From Rhodospirillaceae bacterium (GTDB lineage Bacteria; Pseudomonadota; Alphaproteobacteria; TMED109; TMED131): DNA of 12,938 bases. How positions within the stretch are numbered: position 1 is the first letter of the stretch; the number at the start of each line of letters is the position of its first letter. The position numbers and the translations under genes were made by a program. The stretch is from positions 1-12,938 of the forward strand of contig CACCMS010000026.1 of assembly GCA_902547175.1 (NCBI GenBank), written 5' to 3'. Of the stretch, positions 6,648 to 12,938 are shown piece after piece. Under the pieces are notes generated by a model. That model had not been told where the DNA came from, did no database searches, and saw only the letters and a list, made by a program, of their open reading frames with translations.

Positions 6648-7241
6648 TTAATTAAAAAAATCCTTTATTAATTCTCTAACAGTATCCAAGTTTAGAGTAG
6701 CGGAATGTCTATAACTTTCATGATTAATGCTAATAGAAACATTCTCCATACTATTTTTTATGTTTTTAATTGCTTTCTCATCAAATTCAAAGTGTACAAA
6801 CTGTACCGATGAAGCTTTACCATCTGCAGTGGTTCGGTCTCCATCTAACTCAGCTTTACCTTTAATCTCTTTATCATCAATTTTAATATTTATTGTTTCT
6901 TCAAACCCTCCCATTTTAGATAAAAATTCTGCTCTTTTTATGGGGCTATCTATTTCTACCATAACAGTAGCTACCAGCTCACTGCCATTTGGAATTAGAG
7001 ATTTATAAGCTAAAATTTCATCATCAATCTGTTGTTCTCCGCCATCTTCTATATATACCATCTCGTTAATTTGGTGGATAATAGTGTCTTTGTTTTCAAA
7101 GTACATGGTAACATAAGGGCCTATATCTACTCTTCTAAACCTTTTTCTTAAAACCATTTTTTCTCTTAAGCTTTTTCTTTTTATTTTATATTCATCTCTA
7201 GATAAAATATCTGTTTTTTCTATTGTATTTGTTTGCACCAT
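6648..7241 (-). CDS. DUF3501 family protein
   Basis: A 197-residue cytoplasmic protein of unknown biochemical role. It shows the family's conserved stretches: ILSRDEYKIKRKSLREKM (residues 12-29), RKRFRRVDIGPYVTMYFENK (32-51), IHQINEMVYIED (55-66), ILAYKSLIPNGSELVATVMV (80-99) and FVHFEFDE near 148-155. It has no cysteines, so it is unlikely to be a redox carrier itself. From family knowledge, DUF3501 genes repeatedly sit beside rubrerythrin and a GlpC/HdrD-like Fe-S protein, exactly as here, which suggests a shared but untested function. Translation starts 10 bp after the peroxiredoxin stop with a good Shine-Dalgarno (AAGGAAG, 4 bases before ATG). It is the last gene of the minus-strand cluster. 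Confidence 0.85.
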   Translation of the reverse strand: MVQTNTIEKTDILSRDEYKIKRKSLREKMVLRKRFRRVDIGPYVTMYFENKDTIIHQINEMVYIEDGGEQQIDDEILAYKSLIPNGSELVATVMVEIDSPIKRAEFLSKMGGFEETINIKIDDKEIKGKAELDGDRTTADGKASSVQFVHFEFDEKAIKNIKNSMENVSISINHESYRHSATLNLDTVRELIKDFFN

Positions 7242-7251
7242 AACTTCCTTT

Positions 7252-7776
7252 CTATAATTGTTTTAAATCTTTAAGAATATTCTCTGGGCTCGATATACCA
7301 TAACTGTCACCAGTAGTATTATCACCAAAACCCTCCTCTATCCACAGTCTCTTTATAACTTTATTGTCAATTAGCGCGGCATACCTCCAAGATCTCAAGC
7401 CAAAACCTAAGTTATCTTTTTTAACTAACATACCCATCTTTCTTGTGAACTCTCCAGAACCATCAGGTATTACTTCTATATTTTTTAAATCTTGACTTTT
7501 TGCCCAAGCATTCATTACAAAAGCGTCATTTACAGATAAACAGTAAATTTTATCAATTCCAAAGCTTTTAAACTCATTAAATAGTTTTTCAAAATTTGGT
7601 AGTTGATAAGTTGAGCAGGTTGGAGTAAATGCTCCTGGTAATGAAAACAATATAACTTTTATGTTCTTAAAATAGTTATCTGTAGTTTTATCCTGCCATT
7701 TATATGGATTATTTCCTTTAATTGTCTCATCTCTTACTCTTGTCTTAAAGACTACTTCTGGAATAAAATTTTTCAT
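7252..7776 (-). CDS. Prx5-type peroxiredoxin
   Basis: A 174-residue thiol peroxidase of the Prx5/PrxII subfamily. The peroxidatic site is LPGAFTPTCSTYQLPNF with Cys54 and Thr51. The conserved IYCLSVNDAFVMNAWAK segment carries Cys79, and the active-site arginine is in LRSWRYA (Arg131). Enzymes of this group reduce H2O2 and organic peroxides. Cys79 is in the position seen in plant-type PrxII; whether it resolves the catalytic disulfide here is not known, and a one-cysteine mechanism is possible. The SD overlaps the stop of the upstream Fe-S gene (TAAGGAAG), a sign of tight co-translation. Position between an Fe-S oxidoreductase and DUF3501 in a rubrerythrin operon supports a peroxide-defence role. 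Confidence 0.92.
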   Translation of the reverse strand: MKNFIPEVVFKTRVRDETIKGNNPYKWQDKTTDNYFKNIKVILFSLPGAFTPTCSTYQLPNFEKLFNEFKSFGIDKIYCLSVNDAFVMNAWAKSQDLKNIEVIPDGSGEFTRKMGMLVKKDNLGFGLRSWRYAALIDNKVIKRLWIEEGFGDNTTGDSYGISSPENILKDLKQL

Positions 7777-7787
7777 AGCAAACTTCC

Positions 7788-9116
7788 TTAAAATCCATAT
7801 GATTTTGCAATCAATTCTATAGGGTGATAAATTTTTTCCTTGTTTTTTAACAAATTTTTTTGCTCGTTAATGTCTTGCAGATGAAGTCCTGCAAGCGGAC
7901 ACGTAGAAGCTATAATTGCCTCTTCTTTAAAAATTTGCTTTGCTGCTGATAACCCAACTTTTCTTGCTGTTTTATTCCACTTCTTTTTAATGCCCCAAGT
8001 GCCTCCGTGTCCTGAACATTTTTCTACATTAACAGTATTAGTGTCAGGTATAAGCTTTAAAATTTGCACAGATTTTGGTCCTATGTTTTGTGCTCTGCTA
8101 TGGCAAGAACTATGTAATGTTATATTTTTATTAAGACTTTTCATTCCATCAGTAAGCCCTTTTCTATTACTTAAGTCCCATATATATTCGTCTATATCCA
8201 TGGAAGATTTAGCTAATAAAGCAACATCTTTGTTATCTGGGCATAATAGAGGCCAATGAGACTTTATCATTAGTGAACATGATGCAATTGGCGCAATTAC
8301 TTTAAACCCTTGATCAATTTTTTCTTTTAATTTCTTTGCTGTCTTTTCTGCCATTAATTTAACCTCTTCAACTTTGCCTTGTTCTAATTGAGGCATTTTA
8401 CAGCAGCCCTCATAAAAACTTTCCATATAGACTTTATTTTTTTCTAAGACCTTAACTAAAGCTTCACCTATTTTAGAATCGTTATAATTAATATAACAGG
8501 TATTAAAAATTACCACTTTTTCAGTATAATGTTTTTTAAAATCAAATTTCTTCTTATATTTAATAAAAAATGTTTTAAAACTGGTTCTATTAAAACTCGG
8601 TAAAGTTGCTGAGTTATCTATCCCGAACAATACTGATAAAAGTTTTCTAAAAAGTGCTCGTTTTTTATTTAACAAAAAATTAATTATAACAGAAAAAAAC
8701 ACTCCCATTTTTCCATTAAAATCTGTCTTAGCAATTTGAGAGTCTACTATCTTATTTTTCTTTTTATCTTCTATAGCTTTATACCGAATAAAAATAGATG
8801 GTATATCTATCGCAAATTCATGAGGTGGTACATAAGGACAACTAACCATAAAACACATGTCACACAATGTACATGCATCAACAACATTTTTAAAACTGGA
8901 AGTCTCCACGGTATCTAATTCCATTGATGGAGATTCATCAATTAAATCAAAAAGTTTAGGAAAACTATCACACAAGTTAAAACATCTCCTACAACTATGA
9001 CAAACATCAAATTGTCTTCTTAATTCAGTATCTAAGTCTTCTTCATTCCAAAATTTAGAGTCATTAATTTTGATAGCCTCGCGTTCAGGCTTTCTTAAAC
9101 CACCTTCTAGAACCAT
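7788..9116 (-). CDS. CCG-type [4Fe-4S] oxidoreductase, GlpC/HdrD-like
   Basis: A 442-residue soluble-looking iron-sulfur protein. Two ferredoxin-like clusters are bound by CHSCRRCFNLC (Cys39, 42, 45, 49) and CTLCDMCFMVSCP (Cys82, 85, 88, 93). Two cysteine-rich CCG-like domains follow: Cys207, GCCKMP (Cys238-239) and Cys280 form one; Cys338, CSGHGG (Cys367) and Cys406 form the other. This is the architecture of GlpC and of the HdrD/HdrB heterodisulfide reductase subunits. No flavin domain is visible, so it probably relays electrons between partners. The neighbourhood suggests the rubredoxin-less rubrerythrin as acceptor; this is inference. The start at 9116 puts RRQFDVCHSCRRC at the family's usual distance from the N-terminus; its SD is weak (AAGAGA). 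Confidence 0.88.
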   Translation of the reverse strand: MVLEGGLRKPEREAIKINDSKFWNEEDLDTELRRQFDVCHSCRRCFNLCDSFPKLFDLIDESPSMELDTVETSSFKNVVDACTLCDMCFMVSCPYVPPHEFAIDIPSIFIRYKAIEDKKKNKIVDSQIAKTDFNGKMGVFFSVIINFLLNKKRALFRKLLSVLFGIDNSATLPSFNRTSFKTFFIKYKKKFDFKKHYTEKVVIFNTCYINYNDSKIGEALVKVLEKNKVYMESFYEGCCKMPQLEQGKVEEVKLMAEKTAKKLKEKIDQGFKVIAPIASCSLMIKSHWPLLCPDNKDVALLAKSSMDIDEYIWDLSNRKGLTDGMKSLNKNITLHSSCHSRAQNIGPKSVQILKLIPDTNTVNVEKCSGHGGTWGIKKKWNKTARKVGLSAAKQIFKEEAIIASTCPLAGLHLQDINEQKNLLKNKEKIYHPIELIAKSYGF

Positions 9117-9157
9117 TTTATTCTCTTATTTAAATTATTAATTAGATATAATAAATA

Positions 9158-9190
9158 AGTGTCGTACATTCTAAATTAATGTACGACACT
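9158..9190 (-). terminator. Perfect hairpin between rubrerythrin and the Fe-S gene
   Basis: AGTGTCGTACATT and AATGTACGACACT are perfect 13-bp inverted arms around a 7-base loop, beginning 5 bp after the rubrerythrin stop. On the minus strand the stem is followed by TATTTATTATAT, T-rich but interrupted, so partial termination or 3'-end protection of the rubrerythrin message is more likely than full termination. The next gene starts 41 bp beyond it. A protein-binding operator cannot be excluded, but the position right after a stop codon favours an RNA hairpin. Confidence 0.7.
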
Positions 9191-9195
9191 ATCAT

Positions 9196-9615
9196 TTATT
9201 CTGACAAAGTGTCTAATGCCTTTTGAAACCTTCCGGCATGACTTCTTTCAGCTTTAGCAAGTGTTTCAAACCAGTCTGCAATTTCTTCAAAACCTTCTTC
9301 TCTTGCTGTTCTTGCCATTCCAGGATACATATCAGTATATTCATGAGTTTCTCCTGCGATAGCAGCTTTTAGATTATCAGCAGTTGAACCTATTGGCTCA
9401 CCGGTTGCAGGATCTCCAACTTCAGCCAAAAATTCTAAATGACCAAATGCATGTCCAGTTTCACCTTCTGCTGTTGAACGAAAAACTGCAGCGGCATCGT
9501 TGAAGCCTTCAACATCTGCTTTTGATGCAAAATACAAATATCTTCTGTTAGCTTGTGACTCACCAGCAAAAGCTGCTTTCAAGTTTTCCATTGTTTTACT
9601 TTCAGATAATGACAT
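9196..9615 (-). CDS. Rubredoxin-less rubrerythrin (diiron peroxidase)
   Basis: A 139-residue four-helix diiron protein. All expected iron ligands are visible: Glu19 ([11 protein letters not shown]), Glu52 and His55 (AEGETGH), Glu89 and Glu92 (AGETHEYTD), and Glu123 and His126 (KAERSH). It ends at LDTLSE without the C-terminal rubredoxin domain and has no cysteines, so it is the short sulerythrin-like form and needs an outside electron donor. Rubrerythrins reduce H2O2 to water. The start is firm: [13 protein letters not shown] follows AAAGAAAGGAAAAAT, a strong SD. The gene is visibly less AT-rich than its neighbours (22 and 28 G+C in two 60-base lines counted by hand), consistent with an Ala/Gly-rich, highly expressed protein. 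A candidate Irr-box promoter precedes it and a hairpin follows it. Confidence 0.95.
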   Translation of the reverse strand: MSLSESKTMENLKAAFAGESQANRRYLYFASKADVEGFNDAAAVFRSTAEGETGHAFGHLEFLAEVGDPATGEPIGSTADNLKAAIAGETHEYTDMYPGMARTAREEGFEEIADWFETLAKAERSHAGRFQKALDTLSE

Positions 9616-9663
9616 ATTTTTCCTTTCTTTGTAATTGATATATATAGTACGCTTAATCTCTAC

Positions 9664-9680
9664 TTTAGATCATTTCTAAA
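9664..9680 (-). promoter_or_regulatory. Candidate Irr box, promoter-proximal
   Basis: TTTAGATCATTTCTAAA is an inverted repeat of TTTAGA around five bases. It matches the Irr box known from alphaproteobacteria (TTTAGAA-N3-TTCTAAA, quoted from memory) at 13 of 14 arm positions. It lies 49-65 bp upstream of the rubrerythrin ATG and just downstream of the predicted transcription start, a position that suits repression. The regulator Irr is encoded by the next gene upstream. Confidence 0.65.
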
Positions 9681-9690
9681 ATAAAAATTT

Positions 9691-9696
9691 ATTATA
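9691..9696 (-). promoter_or_regulatory. -10 box of the rubrerythrin promoter
   Basis: On the minus strand this reads TATAAT, a consensus -10, and would start transcription at about 9684, leaving a leader of some 68 bases. The -35 is poor (TATAGG at 9714-9719 with a 17-bp spacer), which may mean an activator is needed or that another -10 is used. One Irr-box candidate lies just downstream and another at about -59 to -75. Confidence 0.45.
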
Positions 9697-9742
9697 ATTT
9701 CAAAGAAAGACAACCTATAATTGCTATAGAGAAAACTTATAG

Positions 9743-9759
9743 TTTAGAACTATTCTAAT
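9743..9759 (-). promoter_or_regulatory. Candidate Irr box overlapping the irr stop codon
   Basis: TTTAGAACTATTCTAAT matches TTTAGAA-N3-TTCTAAA at 13 of 14 arm positions. It lies 128-144 bp upstream of the rubrerythrin ATG, and the irr TAG (9755-9757) falls inside it. Its centre is 79 bp from that of the second box, so both could be bound and looped, or this one could act from upstream of the -10 while the other blocks it. Confidence 0.65.
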
Positions 9760-10168
9760 CTTTTTTTATATTGATAATAATATCAACTGATTTTATATTT
9801 TTTCCATGTGGTGCTTTTGGAAACTTGGAAAAATTTATTTCTTTTTCTTGAATATCAACTAATTTATCTTCTTCTTCATCGTAAAAGTGATGGTGCTTGG
9901 ATAAATTAGTGTCAAACCACATCTTATCATTTTTCACTATAACTTTTTTTAAAAACCCTCTATTTGATAACTCATTTAAATTGTTATAAATAGTTGCCCT
10001 AGAAATAAAAATTTTATTTTTAACCATCAATTTTTCCAAAGAGTACGCTGTAACATGTACTTCTTTTTTCCTAAGCAAGATTTCTGTTATTGCAACTCTT
10101 TGTAAAGTAGGTCTTAATTTCAGTTTTTTTAATATTTCTTTTGCCTTTTTCATGCTAATACAATTCAT
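9755..10168 (-). CDS. irr: Irr-type Fur-family iron regulator
   Basis: A 137-residue Fur-superfamily repressor. A winged-helix DNA-binding half (about 8-85) shows KLRPTLQRVAITEILLRKK and VTAYSLEKL, and its recognition-helix region reads SRATIYNNLNELSNRGFL. Next comes MWFDTNLSKHHHFYDEEE, whose His92-His93-His94 (HHHF) is the haem/metal-binding signature of Irr as opposed to Fur. Irr controls iron-using and haem genes according to haem/iron status. It lacks the N-terminal GCPWHD-like haem regulatory motif of Bradyrhizobium Irr, as do most family members. The ATG at 10168 is chosen because AGGA sits just upstream and it overlaps the flavoprotein stop as ATGA. An ATG at 10153 (MKKAKEIL) has no SD but is possible. 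A longer reading would overlap the flavoprotein gene deeply. Confidence 0.9.
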   Translation of the reverse strand: MNCISMKKAKEILKKLKLRPTLQRVAITEILLRKKEVHVTAYSLEKLMVKNKIFISRATIYNNLNELSNRGFLKKVIVKNDKMWFDTNLSKHHHFYDEEEDKLVDIQEKEINFSKFPKAPHGKNIKSVDIIINIKKD

Positions 10169-11577
10169 TTTCCTGTAACTATTCGTTCTATTAGTTGTTT
10201 TACAGTTGGTATAAATTTGTTGGAATAAAAAGGGTCTTTTCCAAACCTCCACGCATTATGTCCAGCAAACATCAATTCATTATCGACTTCGTTATCATGA
10301 GCAACATTCTGCAAAGTTTTTTGGATACAAAAGCTTCTAGGATCTACTAACTTTCCTGTTGAATATTTGTCACTATCTTTCCAACTCGAAAACTTACATT
10401 GACTTAAGCACCCCATACAATCTGTTTGGTCTTTTTTAATTTCTGCAGCTTTTTCCTGAGAAACCATAATAAAAGTGTTATCAGGTGTCTTTAAAGGCTC
10501 ATTAAAACCTTGATTAGAAAGAGTTAAAATTTTATCAACATCTTTACTATTAACCAAAAAAGATTTTTCTTTATTTCCTAACTTTAAATCTTTTATGCTA
10601 TCTGTGGTTTCTTCAGAACTACTTTTAGAGAAAAATTTAAATTCCCTTTCTACTCTTGACATTAACTCTTTAATAAAAGAATTTTTAACCGCAGATGAAT
10701 AAAATCCTGTGGGACTAAACCTATGCAACTTTATATCTCCTTTTTTTAAAGTAAATAGCCTGTCCTTCCAGGCTTTAGGAATAGGACTTTCTCTAGTTAA
10801 TAATGGTCTAGTTCCAAATTGAAAAACTATAGGGCCTAGTTCAGGGTTATCTATCCAATCACTCCATTCTGATAAATGCCACACCCCTCCAGCCATAACT
10901 ATAGGTACATCATTTAAGCCTACGCTTCTCATGAACTTTCTCAATAAACTTACCCTCTCATAAGGAGCTTCAGGGTTATCTGGATTTTCGACATTAGAAA
11001 GTCCATTATGTCCTCCAGCTAACCAAGGATCCTCATAAACTACTCCTCCTAATCTAGGAATAAAATTTTTATATGCTCTTAAAAATAAAATTTTAAAAGC
11101 TCTTGCAGAAGAAACTATTGGGTAGTAAAAAATATTAAATTTGGAAGCAATTTCTGCTAATCTATAAGGCATCCCCGCACCGCAAGTAACTCCATGCACA
11201 AGCCCTTTTGTTTTTTCCAAAACACTTTCTAAAATTTTCTGAGCACCCCCCATTTCCCATAATATATTCACATGGATCCTGCCTTTACCAGAAGATACCT
11301 CGTGGGCTATTTGAGCTTGCTTTATACCCCCTTTTATACCATAATTTATTAATTCTTGATGCCTGTCTTTTCTATTTCTTCCCTTATAAATTTGTCTAAT
11401 TATGCTACCGTCATCCCTATAATCATCAGGGTTAACTCCAGAAAAAGTACCAACACCTCCTGCTGCTGCCCAACTTCCAGAAGACAAACCATTGGAAACC
11501 GCTACTCCTTTACCCCCCTCTATTAAAGGAAGAACTTCTTTGCCAGAAATTAATACTGAATTTAAATTTTTTAACAA
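10165..11577 (-). CDS. Nitronate monooxygenase-like FMN protein with C-terminal Cys cluster
   Basis: A 470-residue member of the 2-nitropropane dioxygenase/nitronate monooxygenase superfamily (FMN TIM barrel). Seen are LPLIEGGKGVAVSNG (16-30), GVTCGAGMPYRL (129-140), EDPWLAGGHNGLS (182-194, with the conserved His190), VPIVMAGGVW (224-233) and FQFGTRPLLT (252-261). The region after about 320 is an extension ending in CMGCLSQC and a later cysteine (Cys387, 390, 394, 417), spaced like an Fe-S or zinc site. The substrate cannot be told; nitronate, enoyl-ACP (FabK-like) or another flavin reaction are all possible. The start is TTG at 11577, with a strong SD (AGGAAAGGG) 10-11 bases before it; no upstream ATG or GTG exists before an in-frame TAG at 11598. 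It lies 25 bp after pnp and overlaps irr. Confidence 0.82.
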   Translation of the reverse strand: MLKNLNSVLISGKEVLPLIEGGKGVAVSNGLSSGSWAAAGGVGTFSGVNPDDYRDDGSIIRQIYKGRNRKDRHQELINYGIKGGIKQAQIAHEVSSGKGRIHVNILWEMGGAQKILESVLEKTKGLVHGVTCGAGMPYRLAEIASKFNIFYYPIVSSARAFKILFLRAYKNFIPRLGGVVYEDPWLAGGHNGLSNVENPDNPEAPYERVSLLRKFMRSVGLNDVPIVMAGGVWHLSEWSDWIDNPELGPIVFQFGTRPLLTRESPIPKAWKDRLFTLKKGDIKLHRFSPTGFYSSAVKNSFIKELMSRVEREFKFFSKSSSEETTDSIKDLKLGNKEKSFLVNSKDVDKILTLSNQGFNEPLKTPDNTFIMVSQEKAAEIKKDQTDCMGCLSQCKFSSWKDSDKYSTGKLVDPRSFCIQKTLQNVAHDNEVDNELMFAGHNAWRFGKDPFYSNKFIPTVKQLIERIVTGK

Positions 11578-11602
11578 ATTTTCTAAATCCCTTTCCTATT
11601 TG

Positions 11603-12938
11603 TTAATCAATATCTTTCATGCTTAATTTAACTTTTCCTCTTCTATCAAAACCGATTACTTTAACAGATACCTCATCACCCTCTTGAACTACATCAGTAA
11701 CCTTTTCTACTCTTTCCTCAGATAGAGCGCTTATGTGCACTAGTCCATCTTTTTTTCCTAAAAAGTTAACAAAAGCTCCGAAATCCATTATCTTTACTAC
11801 CTTGCCCTTATATACTTTTCCTTCTTCCGCCTCATCTACTATATCATGTATGAGCTGTTTTGCCTTTTCAATATTTTCTTGATCACTTGATGCTATTTTT
11901 ATTACTCCGTCATCATTAATATCAACTTTAGCTCCTGAGGTTTCTACTATTTCTCTTATAACTTTTCCTCCTGTACCTATAACCTCTCTAATTTTTTCTT
12001 TCTTTACAGTCATAGTAATCATTTTAGGAGCATGCTTATTCATCTTACTGTTAGGCTTACTAATTTCTTTATCCATTGCCTTTAAAATAGTTTCTCTGCC
12101 TTTTTTAGCTTGTTTTAAAGCATCTGACATTATTTTTTTTGTTATTGAGTCTATCTTTATATCCATTTGCAAAGATGTTATCCCATCCTTTGTACCAGCC
12201 ACTTTAAAGTCCATGTCTCCTAGATGGTCTTCATCGCCTAAGATATCTGACAATACTACAAATTTTTCTCCTTCTTTAATTAGACCCATAGCTATTCCTG
12301 CAACTTGTTTTTTAATAGGGACTCCTGCATTCATTAAAGCTAAAGAACTGCCGCATACAGTAGCCATAGAAGAAGAACCATTGGACTCAGTAATTTCAGA
12401 CACTATACGAAGTGTATATGGAAATTCTTCTGCGCTTGGAAGTAATGGATTTATTGCCCTCCAAGCTAGTTTTCCATGTCCTATCTCTCTTCTTCCTGTA
12501 CCTCCCATTCTACCTGCTTCTCCTACAGAAAAAGGTGGAAAGTTGTAATGCAACATAAACCTTTCTTTAGACATTCCATCTAGAGAGTCAACCATTTGTT
12601 CGTCATCTGAAGTGCCTAATGTTAAAGATACAAGTGCTTGAGTTTCTCCTCTAGTGAATAGAGCTGATCCATGCGATCTAGATAGTAACCCAGTTTCACA
12701 ATCTATTTGTCTTACATCTGCAACTCCTCTCCCATCAATTCTATTTTTAGTTTTCAGTAACTTCGTCCTAACAAAATTCTTCTGAAATTTATAATATGCC
12801 TGATTTAATTTATTAATGTCTGCTTCTTTTTCTTCTGCTATCTCATCAATTTTAATTTTTATATTTTTAAGAGCATTTGATCTATCAGCTTTCTCTTTAA
12901 TCTGATAAGCCTTTTCCACATCTTTAGTTAGATTGTCC
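11603..12938 (-). CDS. pnp: Polynucleotide phosphorylase, C-terminal two-thirds (partial)
   Basis: The frame is open to the right edge; the GTG at 12919 is an internal valine codon, so the true start lies outside the window and the first RNase PH domain is missing. Visible from the N-side are the all-helical linker ([20 protein letters not shown]), then the second RNase PH core with [20 protein letters not shown], the phosphate/metal site [19 protein letters not shown], and [14 protein letters not shown]. They are followed by a KH domain ([17 protein letters not shown]) and an S1 domain ([16 protein letters not shown]...KLSMKDID). PNPase degrades RNA 3'-5' by phosphorolysis and is part of the degradosome in many bacteria. 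The protein ends soon after S1. Only 25 bp separate it from the flavoprotein gene, so read-through into that gene and irr is likely. Confidence 0.97.
   Translation of the reverse strand, partial: DNLTKDVEKAYQIKEKADRSNALKNIKIKIDEIAEEKEADINKLNQAYYKFQKNFVRTKLLKTKNRIDGRGVADVRQIDCETGLLSRSHGSALFTRGETQALVSLTLGTSDDEQMVDSLDGMSKERFMLHYNFPPFSVGEAGRMGGTGRREIGHGKLAWRAINPLLPSAEEFPYTLRIVSEITESNGSSSMATVCGSSLALMNAGVPIKKQVAGIAMGLIKEGEKFVVLSDILGDEDHLGDMDFKVAGTKDGITSLQMDIKIDSITKKIMSDALKQAKKGRETILKAMDKEISKPNSKMNKHAPKMITMTVKKEKIREVIGTGGKVIREIVETSGAKVDINDDGVIKIASSDQENIEKAKQLIHDIVDEAEEGKVYKGKVVKIMDFGAFVNFLGKKDGLVHISALSEERVEKVTDVVQEGDEVSVKVIGFDRRGKVKLSMKDID

Noticed and set aside
6727..7008. 93-codon open frame on the plus strand
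   Set aside because: Lies wholly antisense to the well-supported DUF3501 gene, with no family motifs and no SD.
7990..8259. 89-codon open frame on the plus strand
   Set aside because: Antisense to the CCG domains of the Fe-S protein; a by-product of its codons.
8736..8918. 60-codon open frame on the plus strand
   Set aside because: Antisense to the ferredoxin-like part of the same gene; no recognisable content.
9103..9112. TTCTAGAA palindrome near the Fe-S gene start as an Irr site
   Set aside because: The half-sites are in the inverted order relative to the Irr box and lack the three-base spacer; it is also within the coding start.
9196..9615. Recent horizontal transfer of rubrerythrin, from its higher G+C
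   Set aside because: The protein is Ala/Gly-rich and probably highly expressed, which can explain the composition; the sequence resembles alphaproteobacterial rubrerythrins and the locus has no mobility genes.
10169..10252. N-terminal extension of Irr starting at 10252
   Set aside because: It would overlap the flavoprotein gene by 88 bp and its residues resemble no Fur-family N-terminus; the ATGA overlap and SD at 10168 give a better start.
11208..11399. 63-codon open frame on the plus strand
   Set aside because: Antisense to the nitronate-monooxygenase-like gene; no motif or start signal.
12213..12548. 111-codon open frame on the plus strand
   Set aside because: Antisense to the conserved RNase PH core of pnp; low-stop mirror of that gene.

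Overview
The window comes from a compact, very AT-rich alphaproteobacterial genome. Gene content and style (lysine-rich proteins, ATGA stop/start overlaps, spacers of a few bases, an Irr-type Fur regulator, a CnoX-LON-Trm112 trio, UbiH) resemble SAR11/Pelagibacterales or a similar streamlined marine group. That taxonomic placement is inference from style and protein families; no search was run.

Left region, 1-2909, minus strand: amidase, then a DapC-like PLP aminotransferase, then the first 130 codons of FtsK running off the left edge. They form one tight unit (9-bp gap, then an ATGA overlap). A 31-bp AT-only-looking spacer separates the amidase from ubiH, which runs divergently on the plus strand (2941-4137). 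ubiH converges, 1 bp apart, on a minus-strand trio: thioredoxin-TPR protein CnoX (5868-4963), a LON-domain protein (overlapping it by ATGA) and a 53-residue Trm112-family protein (4300-4139). The trio looks like a protein-quality and translation-support cluster.

Middle, 5869-6645: a 245-bp spacer with a probable extended -10 promoter feeds tRNA-Gly(GCC), followed after 19 bp by a secreted bacterial-SH3 protein on the same strand.

Right region, 6648-12938, minus strand: polynucleotide phosphorylase (5' end beyond the window), a nitronate-monooxygenase-like flavoprotein with a C-terminal cysteine cluster, Irr, a rubredoxin-less rubrerythrin, a CCG-type [4Fe-4S] oxidoreductase, a Prx5-type peroxiredoxin and a DUF3501 protein. 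The stretch from pnp to irr is closely packed. A 139-bp gap after irr then contains two 17-bp inverted repeats that match the alphaproteobacterial Irr box (TTTAGAA-N3-TTCTAAA) at 13 of 14 arm positions each. One overlaps the irr stop codon; the other lies just downstream of a TATAAT box in front of rubrerythrin.

The most interesting reading is an Irr-controlled, iron-dependent peroxide-handling module: diiron rubrerythrin, an Fe-S electron-transfer protein, a thiol peroxidase and a conserved protein of unknown function, with its regulator encoded directly upstream. A 13-bp perfect hairpin after rubrerythrin may uncouple its expression from the rest. A second hairpin, inside the convergent SH3 gene, may end the unit. 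No mobile element, CRISPR array, integrase or phage gene is visible.
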